DNA of 64,000 nt from Gammaproteobacteria bacterium (GTDB lineage: Bacteria > Pseudomonadota > Gammaproteobacteria > Pseudomonadales > Azotimanducaceae): positions 248,001-312,000 of the forward strand of contig JAPOVK010000017.1 in assembly GCA_026708185.1 (NCBI GenBank), read 5' to 3'. Positions 44,872-52,090 of this stretch are shown here, piece by piece. Position numbers and translations under genes: made by a program. The notes under the pieces were generated by a model. The model did no database searches. It was not told the origin of the DNA and worked only from the letters and a program-made list of their open reading frames with translations. Every line of letters starts with the position of its first letter. Positions within the stretch are counted from its first letter, which is position 1.

Positions 44872-45858
44872 TTACCCGGCGTAGCCGCTGGCCCTTTCGC
44901 CGACAGCGGCCGTCGTTCCACCGTAGCGCCGGTCGTTGACCTCCCGGCGCAATAGGGTCAGCTCTGCTTTCAGGGCGTCGCGTCCGGCCCGGGCGGCAGG
45001 GTCCGTCGGATAGTAGGCCAGTTCCGTCGCGGGGTCTCCGGCGACCCGGGTCCCGATCAACACCCGCGCGTCGCCGTAGTCGTAGGGCTTGGCGCGATGC
45101 AACAAGGCACGGTTGTCCCATAGCAGCGTGTCGCCCGGTCGCCACTTGTGGCTGTACACGCGCGCCGCGTCGGACACGACGAAGTCCACCAGCCCGCGCA
45201 GCAGCTTGCGACTCTCCTCGCGCGGAAGGCCCGGGATTCCGAACGCATGGCGTCCCACGAACAGATTCTTGACGCCGGTTTCCGGGTGCACCTTGACCAG
45301 CGGTCGCAGGTACGCCTCGCCGTGGTAGATGCTGTTCTCGTCTTGGGGCGGGAAGTCGCCAACGTCGTTGGCTTGCGAATACTGCGTCGAGTGATAGGCG
45401 CTCAACGCGCCGATGCGGTCCTTCGTGGCCGCATCGAGGGCGGCATAGCCCGCACGCATGTCGGCAAGTTCCGTTTCGCCGCCGGTGGCGGGAACCTTGA
45501 CCGCTGACAGCATCGCGCACTTGCTGCTGACGGGCTTGTACGTCGAGTCCGTGTGCCACGCTTCGTTGCCGACATTGGTCCGCATCCGCTGCGTATTCAA
45601 CCCGTAGATGCGCCCATAGTCGCCGTCCGGACGTCGCTCCTGGTTGGACATGGGGCTGGCGGCGAATTCGAGCTCGCCGAAACGCGCCCCGAACGCCGCG
45701 CTCGATTCATCCGTCAGGAACTGGCGGGGGAACAGAAGGAACCCGTACTCCAGGAACGCCTCTCGGATCCGATCGAACGCTTCGTCCGTCAGTGAGTCCA
45801 AGGCGAGTTCCGTGACGATCGCGCCGAAGACCTTTCCGTTTACTGGTGTGATATGCAT
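44872..45858 (-). CDS. TauD/TfdA family Fe(II)/2-oxoglutarate dioxygenase
   Basis: A 328-residue alpha-ketoglutarate-dependent oxygenase. The iron facial triad is readable: H102 and D104 in EAWHTDSTY and distal H254 in DNRALLHRAKPYD, followed by an arginine region DARVLIGTRV for 2-oxoglutarate. GGETELADMRAGYAAL is shared with the second dioxygenase at 50198. ATG 45858 is the start that fits the family; the frame runs on upstream. Substrates of such enzymes include taurine, sulfonates and phenoxyacids; it cannot be chosen here. Confidence 0.9.
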   Translation of the reverse strand: MHITPVNGKVFGAIVTELALDSLTDEAFDRIREAFLEYGFLLFPRQFLTDESSAAFGARFGELEFAASPMSNQERRPDGDYGRIYGLNTQRMRTNVGNEAWHTDSTYKPVSSKCAMLSAVKVPATGGETELADMRAGYAALDAATKDRIGALSAYHSTQYSQANDVGDFPPQDENSIYHGEAYLRPLVKVHPETGVKNLFVGRHAFGIPGLPREESRKLLRGLVDFVVSDAARVYSHKWRPGDTLLWDNRALLHRAKPYDYGDARVLIGTRVAGDPATELAYYPTDPAARAGRDALKAELTLLRREVNDRRYGGTTAAVGERASGYAG

Positions 45859-45923
45859 GCCATGTGCTCGCTTGGAGCTACGCTCGCCGCAAATATAGCG
45901 CGTCGCCGCGTCGTTGGGTCCTG

Positions 45924-46868
45924 CTAGCCGGCCAAGCGGAACTCGGCACCGACGGCGAGTTCGCCCTCGCACACCACGTCGCCCCGTTCGACCATGTAGG
46001 CCATCGCCGCGAACACGCTGCGCGCGGCGGCCGGGTGCAGTTGCTTGGCGACCCCGGCGTACATCGTCGGGACCATCTCCGCGATTCGGCGAGTCCCCCG
46101 CGCAAGGCATTGGCGAATCTGCTCTTCGCGCTCGCGTCGATGGGCGATGAAGGCGCGCACATGCGGCTTCGGATCGGTGATCGCCGGACCGTGCGTCGGC
46201 CAGTAGATGGCATCGTCGCGTTCGAGCAAAACCTCGAGGCTCTCCATGTAGCTGGCCATGTCGCCGTCCGGGGGCGAGATCACGCTTGTCGACCAACCCA
46301 TCACGTGATCCCCGGAGAACAGCACACGGCCTTGCTGAAGGGCATAGCAGACGTGGTTGGACGTGTGGCCCGGGGTGTAGACGCATTCGACCGACCAACC
46401 GTCGCCCTCTATGGTCTCACCCCCAGCCACCGTGACATCCGGCGTGAAATCCATGTCGCCGCCCTCCTCGACCTGCACGCCGTCGGCAATCTTGCCGGCG
46501 CCATGCGGCCCGAAGCCGAACGTCGGTGCGTCCGTATGGTCGGCCAGCAGGCGGCAGCCCGGGGAGTGGTCCATGTGCGTATGCGTCACCAGTACGTGCG
46601 TGATGGTCTCGCCGTCCGTGGCACGCGCGATCGCTTCGATGTGGGCGGAATCCGGCGGGCCCGGATCAATCACGGCCACCTCGCCATGGCCCAGGATGTA
46701 GGTCCCGGTACCGTACAGAGTGAACGCGCTCGGATTGCGCGCGATCACGCGGCGAATCCCCGGCGCCAGCTCCGTCACCTCGCCGTAGGCGAAGTCGAGT
46801 TCTCGCTTGAACGGAATGTTGGCCAACTTCGCTACCTCGTGGGATGTGTCGCGCTCGGGAGCCGCCAT
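45924..46868 (-). CDS. MBL-fold metallo-hydrolase, LACTB2-like
   Basis: A 314-residue metallo-beta-lactamase-fold hydrolase. The metal motif VTHTHMDHSPG gives H96, H98, D100 and H101; further ligands are likely in TPGHTSNH and FSGDHVMGW, with a late HGPAI. The C-terminal helical domain (RREREEQIRQCLARGTRRIA) resembles LACTB2/Gloxylase II-like RNases and hydrolases. ATG 46868 starts after the upstream kinase stop; an earlier in-frame codon (46907) would overlap it. Confidence 0.85.
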   Translation of the reverse strand: MAAPERDTSHEVAKLANIPFKRELDFAYGEVTELAPGIRRVIARNPSAFTLYGTGTYILGHGEVAVIDPGPPDSAHIEAIARATDGETITHVLVTHTHMDHSPGCRLLADHTDAPTFGFGPHGAGKIADGVQVEEGGDMDFTPDVTVAGGETIEGDGWSVECVYTPGHTSNHVCYALQQGRVLFSGDHVMGWSTSVISPPDGDMASYMESLEVLLERDDAIYWPTHGPAITDPKPHVRAFIAHRREREEQIRQCLARGTRRIAEMVPTMYAGVAKQLHPAAARSVFAAMAYMVERGDVVCEGELAVGAEFRLAG

Positions 46869-46887
46869 TCTAGCGGACGAGAAGCCG

Positions 46888-49122
46888 CTACTCGGAACCT
46901 GGGCCAAGCGGCGCGATCTCGGCCTGCCACTGCTCGCGTTGGGCGCGCCACCGCCCGATGCCGGGAGTCACGGCGAGCGCCAGATCCAAGTACTGAAGCG
47001 CCTCGTGGCGCAGACCCACGGTATAGGCCTCGCCCGCCACGTCGGCCAGGCGTGTCGCCGACACCGACAGCAGCCGGATGCCGTCGCTGTTGTCCGGGTC
47101 GAGCCTGAGCGCTTCACGCAAGAGCGCAACGGCGTTGTTGTCCGGGTTCGGACCGGTCACGTAGCCCTGGCGATAGAGCTCCTCCGCCTTGGCGATCAGG
47201 TCGAGGACGGTCGCGATGCGCTGTAGTTCCTGGTCGTAGCGGGTGTCCATCTGGGCAAGCAGGTCGTCGCCGATGTCCGCGGCAGCGGCCAAGTCCTTGA
47301 ACTCGCGGGCCGCTTCGAGCGTCCCATCGCGCAAGAGGCCGTCGAATTGCGCCAGCACGGTCGCGGCGATCTCCGAAACCGCTTGCAGAGCGACCTCATT
47401 GTCCGGGTCGATCGCCAGGACGCCCCGGTAGACGTCCAGTGGATTCGCTTCGGCTGGACTGATCAACGCGCCGGCTTGCCGGAGGTCTGCCGCTCGTTGC
47501 AGATCACCCTCGATCTCCTCCTGGACGTCTTCGGCCGCGCGGAGCGTTGAACGCACGGCGTCGATGCCTGGGAACTGGGCATCGGCTGCGACGGCGCGCT
47601 CCAAGCTGTCCCGAGCCGCTGCAAAGTCGGTTGCCGCAAGCCCTTCGGCGGCTGCACCGTAGTGAAGGGCGATCTCGGTCAGTCCCCGGGCGGCGCGTTC
47701 GTTGCCGGGATCCAGGCGGAGCACTCCCTTGTATGAGGCAATCGCGGCATCCACGGCACGCACATCGCCCAACCCGCGCCGCGCGAGCTGCCGGCTGGTG
47801 CCGGCCAGCAGTTCCTGGACCTGGCTTTGAACCTCGAAGCGCCGCACCAGGCGACCCAACTCGACATCGAGCGGAAACACCGTCGCAAGTTCATCGAGCT
47901 TGGCGTCCGCGAGTCCTAGTTCGCTGGCGGCCAAGGCGGCGTCGATCTCGCTCCGCCAGCGCTCGGCGGCGCTCTCAATCGCTTCCACCGCACCGACATG
48001 GCTCGCATCGATTGCCAAGACACGCCGGTAGGCCGATACCACTGCACTCAGGCTCTGGTTCCGATCCGATGCCAAGTCTTCCGCCTGTTCCCACGCCAAT
48101 GCGGCGTCAGGATGCGGAGCGAGCCCCAAGAAGGCCAACGCGCGGCTCCAGCCGCTCTGGTCGGACACGTAGCCAACGCCCGCCGCCACGGCGATGACGG
48201 AGATCAGGACCGCGGCCAACACCGGCCCGCGGAACGGCAACGGCGACCGAGTTTCGCCCGGGGACGCAGGCTTGAGTCGCGCATGGGAATTCTCTGCGGA
48301 CTCGATCTCCTGAGCTGTCACCGCTTCGGTACGCACCGCCGCGTCCGGCACCGCGTCGCGGGCCCGCAGGTCATCCAAGGCCGCCGCGAGTTGGAGGCCG
48401 TTTTCGAACCGGTCCCCGGGCGACTTCGCCAACAGGCGGTCGACGACCGGGCGGAAGGCATCAAGCTGGAGTGGCAGCGGCGGCTCGTGCAGACGCACGA
48501 CCGTGCCACCGGCCCCGCCCGTTCGGTTCCCGTTCGGTAGCCGACCAGTGAGCATCTGGTAGAGGATCACACCTAGGCTGTAGAAGTCCGAGCGTGGGCT
48601 CAATGGCCCGCCCGCAGCCTGTTCTGGACTGCAATAAGGGGAGACCCCGACCGCTGTCGACGCGGGCATGGCGAAGCCGGAAACGCGCACGGCGCCCTGT
48701 TCGTCGAAAAGGATGTTGCCCGGACGCAGATCGCCATGGACCACGCCGCGACCGTGCGCGTAGTCGAGCGCGGCCGCGACATCCTTGGTCGCCATCAACA
48801 GGTTCTGCAGGTGCAGGCCACTGGCCAGGTTGTGCTCGAGGTCACCGCCGCGTACGAGTTCCATGACCCGGTAGTACCCGCCGTCGAGTTTCCCGACCTC
48901 CAAGACGCGCACGATGTTGGGATGTTCGAGTTTTCCGGCTGCCTGCCCTCCCTCCAGGAATTGCTCAGCCACTCGTGGATCATCAATCGGGACCTTGGTC
49001 ACCTTGATGGCGAACGTCCCGCCGCGTGCGCGGTGCGATGCCGAATAGACACGCGACCGGGCGCCACGCCCGATTTCGGCGTGTAGCCTGTACCCTGGGA
49101 CTTCAACATCGGCCATCGGCAA
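46888..49122 (-). CDS. Protein kinase-like TPR membrane protein, probable pseudokinase
   Basis: A 744-residue protein: kinase fold (about 8-255), TM helix (about 299-319, VLAAVLISVIAVAAGVGY) and a long TPR-like C-terminal region (about 340-740) predicted outside. The glycine loop IGRGARSRVYSA and lysine K40 (TFAIKV) are intact, but the catalytic loop reads HGDLRPGN (R to G, K to R) and the DFG site reads SGF (148-150), lacking the metal-binding Asp. MSPEQ-like SPYCSPEQAA and DFYSLGV remain. ATP may bind but catalysis is doubtful. It lies eight bases after the MORN gene on the same strand. Confidence 0.85.
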   Translation of the reverse strand: MPMADVEVPGYRLHAEIGRGARSRVYSASHRARGGTFAIKVTKVPIDDPRVAEQFLEGGQAAGKLEHPNIVRVLEVGKLDGGYYRVMELVRGGDLEHNLASGLHLQNLLMATKDVAAALDYAHGRGVVHGDLRPGNILFDEQGAVRVSGFAMPASTAVGVSPYCSPEQAAGGPLSPRSDFYSLGVILYQMLTGRLPNGNRTGGAGGTVVRLHEPPLPLQLDAFRPVVDRLLAKSPGDRFENGLQLAAALDDLRARDAVPDAAVRTEAVTAQEIESAENSHARLKPASPGETRSPLPFRGPVLAAVLISVIAVAAGVGYVSDQSGWSRALAFLGLAPHPDAALAWEQAEDLASDRNQSLSAVVSAYRRVLAIDASHVGAVEAIESAAERWRSEIDAALAASELGLADAKLDELATVFPLDVELGRLVRRFEVQSQVQELLAGTSRQLARRGLGDVRAVDAAIASYKGVLRLDPGNERAARGLTEIALHYGAAAEGLAATDFAAARDSLERAVAADAQFPGIDAVRSTLRAAEDVQEEIEGDLQRAADLRQAGALISPAEANPLDVYRGVLAIDPDNEVALQAVSEIAATVLAQFDGLLRDGTLEAAREFKDLAAAADIGDDLLAQMDTRYDQELQRIATVLDLIAKAEELYRQGYVTGPNPDNNAVALLREALRLDPDNSDGIRLLSVSATRLADVAGEAYTVGLRHEALQYLDLALAVTPGIGRWRAQREQWQAEIAPLGPGSE

Positions 49123-49129
49123 CCCCCGC

Positions 49130-50026
49130 CTAAGGTTCGAGGCTGATCGAGGTCAACTCGCCGGACACCAACTGGCCGAGCACGAAGCGGCCGTCCTCGA
49201 TGTAGGCCGAGCCGTCCAGGCGCACGGCCGTGCCGCGGCCGTGCGCCAGCCCGTTGATGCACTGGTCGCCGTCGAACATCCACAGCGCGCTGTCGATGAC
49301 GAGTTGACATCGCTCCACCGCCATGACGCCGGTGGCGCCGACCAACCGTCCCGCATCCCAGACTTCGAACGACAGCTCGCCGTTCGGTGTCTCCTTGACG
49401 CCCGGACCGTTCTGCCGGCCAAAGGCGAAGTGCCCTTTGAACAGCGTTCCGTCCTGTGACCGGTAGTGCCCGAGTCCGTGGCGCTCGTCGTCGGCAAACC
49501 AGCCTCGGTAGCGCGTCCCGTCCTGCTGGAGTTCGCCGAACCCGGCTTTCGCGCCTTCCTCGAATTGGCCCCGGTATACCGTCCCGTCCGCATACTCGTA
49601 AACACCGTCGCCGTGCGGGACGTCCGCGACCAGGGCGCCGCGGTATTGGGCACCGTTGCGCCAGAGGTACGCGCCGCGGCCAGTGCGCTCGCCGTCAACG
49701 AAATCCCCTTCGTAGACGTCCCCGTTGGTCCACTCGAGCCGGCCGCGTCCGGTCATCGCGTCGCGCTGGAACGCGCCGGTGTAGACGTCGCCGGTCGGCA
49801 ACAACAAGGTCCCCTGGCCATGGCGTACGCCGTTTTCGAACTGCCCCTCGTAACGGGAGCCGTCGGCCCATGTCAGCACACCGTGCCCCGACCGGACGCC
49901 GTCGACGAGTTCACCTTCGTAGACGACTCCTTCACGGTCGCCCTCGCCCATCTGCGCCGCTGCGAATACGCACGTACCGACGACAGGGACGAATAGGATG
50001 GCCCGCAAGGCGCCACGTGGGTCCAT
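49130..50026 (-). CDS. MORN-repeat protein, exported
   Basis: A 298-residue protein with a signal peptide (GALRAILFVPVVGTCVFAAA) and about eight MORN units of the YEGxxxxGxxxGxG type (YEGELVDGVRSGHGVLTWAD, YEGQFENGVRHGQGTLLLPT, YRGQFEEGAKAGFG). A cysteine pair occurs in the non-repeat C-terminal domain. MORN repeats are used for membrane or protein scaffolding. ATG 50026 follows GGAG. Placed directly upstream of the kinase-like TPR gene, with which it is probably translated. Confidence 0.88.
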   Translation of the reverse strand: MDPRGALRAILFVPVVGTCVFAAAQMGEGDREGVVYEGELVDGVRSGHGVLTWADGSRYEGQFENGVRHGQGTLLLPTGDVYTGAFQRDAMTGRGRLEWTNGDVYEGDFVDGERTGRGAYLWRNGAQYRGALVADVPHGDGVYEYADGTVYRGQFEEGAKAGFGELQQDGTRYRGWFADDERHGLGHYRSQDGTLFKGHFAFGRQNGPGVKETPNGELSFEVWDAGRLVGATGVMAVERCQLVIDSALWMFDGDQCINGLAHGRGTAVRLDGSAYIEDGRFVLGQLVSGELTSISLEP

Positions 50027-50197
50027 TTCCACTCCGCAACTCGGGGCGGATTGCCATTCACGCAGTCTGTCGATTTGCCAGCGGCTCGGCAAGGCGTGTC
50101 GCCTAGCGGCGACGCGCGGCTACATTGCCGCCCGTGCCTAGTCCTTCCTTTACCGAGTCCGGGTGTGCCGTCGTGGACAACCGTGTAACCTAGCTGC

Positions 50198-51052
50198 ATG
50201 CGCATCGTACCGAGCGACGCGACCCTGGGGGCGACGGTCACGGACGTCGACCTCGCCTCCCTTGACGAGGCGATGTTCGCCGCGATCGAATCCGCATGGC
50301 ATCACTACGCCGTCCTGGTGTTTCCGGACCAGGCATTGACCGACGCGGAGCACATCGCCTTCACGCGTCGCTTCGGTCGCCTGGAGCGAGGTCTCAAGCG
50401 CGCAGCCACGGCCGGCTTGGGGCGGCTATCGAACGTCGATCGCAACGGCACCGTCGTGCCCGCCGCGAACATCCAAGCCAGGTTCCAGCGCGGCAACCGC
50501 GAGTGGCATTCGGACAGCTCGTATAAGCGCGTGGGCGCCAAAGCGTCGATCCTCGCTGCGCACGTGACCCCTTCCGAGGGCGGCGAGACGGAGTGGGCCG
50601 ACATGCGGGCCGCCTGGACGGCCCTTGAGGCATCGCGCCAGGAATGGCTGGCCGACAAGATCGCCGTGCACAGCTATCGGTTCAGCCACACCTGGCACGG
50701 CGGACTGGAAATACTCAACGACGACGATCTCGCCGGCCTGCCGCCAGTCGAGCATCCGCTGATGCGTATCCATCCGGATACGGGTCGCCCCAGCCTTTTC
50801 GTAGGGCGGCACGCGAGTCATATCGTCGGCGAAGACGTCGACGACTCGCGTCGTCTGCTCCGCGACCTGACCCGCGAAGCCTGCCAGCCGCCGCGCGTCT
50901 GGCGACACGCCTGGCAACCCGGCGACATCGGGATCTGGGACAACCGCTGCGTCCTGCATCGCGGCCGGCCTTGGCCAGCGGACGAACCGCGTGTCATGGC
51001 CCGCTCGACGGTGGCCGGGGCCGAACCCGACAACGAGTGGGCGGTGCCGTAG
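50198..51052 (+). CDS. TauD/TfdA family Fe(II)/2-oxoglutarate dioxygenase, second copy
   Basis: A 284-residue alpha-ketoglutarate-dependent oxygenase related to the one at 44872: REWHSDSSYK gives H104 and D106, and DNRCVLHRGRPW the distal His. It shares GGETEWADMRAAWTALEA with the first copy. It is shorter by about 44 residues, mainly at the C-terminus. No sulfonate transporter is nearby. Ends about 180 bp before the RiPP-type cluster. Confidence 0.9.
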   Translation: MRIVPSDATLGATVTDVDLASLDEAMFAAIESAWHHYAVLVFPDQALTDAEHIAFTRRFGRLERGLKRAATAGLGRLSNVDRNGTVVPAANIQARFQRGNREWHSDSSYKRVGAKASILAAHVTPSEGGETEWADMRAAWTALEASRQEWLADKIAVHSYRFSHTWHGGLEILNDDDLAGLPPVEHPLMRIHPDTGRPSLFVGRHASHIVGEDVDDSRRLLRDLTREACQPPRVWRHAWQPGDIGIWDNRCVLHRGRPWPADEPRVMARSTVAGAEPDNEWAVP

Positions 51053-51192
51053 CGGCCCCAGACGCCCGACGCCCCGCATTCGAAATGGCCGCCGACACGC
51101 TGACCTGCGAAGCGCATTCGTCAGAGTCCTCCAGCCGGACGGTGAGCCCGGCAGCCAAGCCCCTCGCTCGAAACGTCGCCTAGACGCATGTA

Positions 51193-51206
51193 CAGTGTAA
51201 TCACTG
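51193..51206. promoter_or_regulatory. Palindromic operator-like site before the NHLP cluster
   Basis: Perfect inverted repeat CAGTG-TAAT-CACTG placed 27 bp upstream of the first gene's ATG, in a region with a TGTAAT -10-like hexamer. This position fits a repressor or activator site for the 51-64 kb operon. The binding protein is unknown. Confidence 0.4.
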
Positions 51207-51233
51207 CGCCAGCGCAGGCCCGACGGTGGTCCC

Positions 51234-51914
51234 ATGTTCAACAATCCGTTTGACTCGTTTCACAACACGGTTGCCGAAGCGAAGGAAGAACGCGAGCGAC
51301 TGTACCGGCTGCTGACCATCTCTACACCTCGGGAGCGCCTCCTCGTCGCCGGCATCGCTTCGTTGTTGCTCTTTCTCGCGGCATGGCTCGTTCTTGGCGG
51401 CGTGACCCGCACTGTCAGCGTGGTCGGTGTCCTGGTCGAGCCTGGCGAGGCCGCGTCCGAGGTAAACCGGCCGCTGGAGGCGCTGATGTGGATTCCGCGC
51501 GACGTTGCCCCGAGGCTGGCACCTGGCATGCGGGTGGTCGTCGAGTTCGCGAGGGCGGACGGGGGTGCGGACGCACGGGGCGGTCGAATCGCCATGATCG
51601 CCTCGGTGCCTTACTCGGGTCCGCTCGCAGGGCTTGAAGCTGCCGCCCCAGTCGCCGCACATCTCCTCCACGTCGCCCTCGACGAAGCGCCGGACGTCGA
51701 AGCCCGCGCCGGCACTCAGTGCCGCATCGCAATCGAACTCGGTAGGCAGTCTCTCGTCACGCTGTTCGGCGTGAGCGCCCCGGGGCCTAAGCCGCGCTTC
51801 GCTGCGCTGCGCGCGGATCCGCCTTCGGCCTCAAGGCCCCGCCGTCCTTTCACGAAAGCTGCGCCCGCGGTCACTTCGTTCCCTTGGCGCATCCTTCATG
51901 AAAGCGCCCCATAG
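51234..51914 (+). CDS. HlyD-like membrane fusion protein of the NHLP export system, minimal form
   Basis: A protein of up to 226 residues. N-terminus LYRLLTISTPRERLLVAGIA leads into one membrane helix (about 36-56), then a beta domain with TRTVSVVGVLVEPGE, APGMRVVVEFARADGG, a GRIAMIASVPYSGPL segment and IAIELGRQSLVTLFGV, as in NHLM-type bacteriocin secretion proteins. The coiled-coil hairpin usually found between the two halves of the lipoyl domain is missing. After VTLFGV (about residue 180) the sequence is Pro/Arg-rich and coincides with palindromic DNA, so the true end of the domain may be earlier. Confidence 0.72.
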   Translation: MFNNPFDSFHNTVAEAKEERERLYRLLTISTPRERLLVAGIASLLLFLAAWLVLGGVTRTVSVVGVLVEPGEAASEVNRPLEALMWIPRDVAPRLAPGMRVVVEFARADGGADARGGRIAMIASVPYSGPLAGLEAAAPVAAHLLHVALDEAPDVEARAGTQCRIAIELGRQSLVTLFGVSAPGPKPRFAALRADPPSASRPRRPFTKAAPAVTSFPWRILHESAP

Positions 51915-52090
51915 CCGTGTCCGGTACCTCGCGTTCGCTCGGCACCGGCGCGTGCCGCTTGCGGCACGCCGCCTCCGGCCCAAGGCCACTCCGACCGCGC
52001 ATGGAACAAACGCCGCCGGTCGCGTACGCTCCCTCTGGCCCTCGTACCGTGCGAGGCACCCGTAGGGTGCGCGCGAGTAGACCCAACAGG
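51780..52090. repeat. Palindrome-rich segment between transporter genes
   Basis: Contains several small inverted repeats: GCGTGCCGC-TT-GCGGCACGC (51950-51969), CTTTC-AC-GAAAG, GGCCT-CA-AGGCC and GCACCC-GTA-GGGTGC. It spans the Pro/Arg-rich tail of the HlyD-like frame and the Arg-rich head of the next frame, both unlike their families. It looks like a repeat insertion or a non-coding spacer read through by open frames. Confidence 0.5.
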
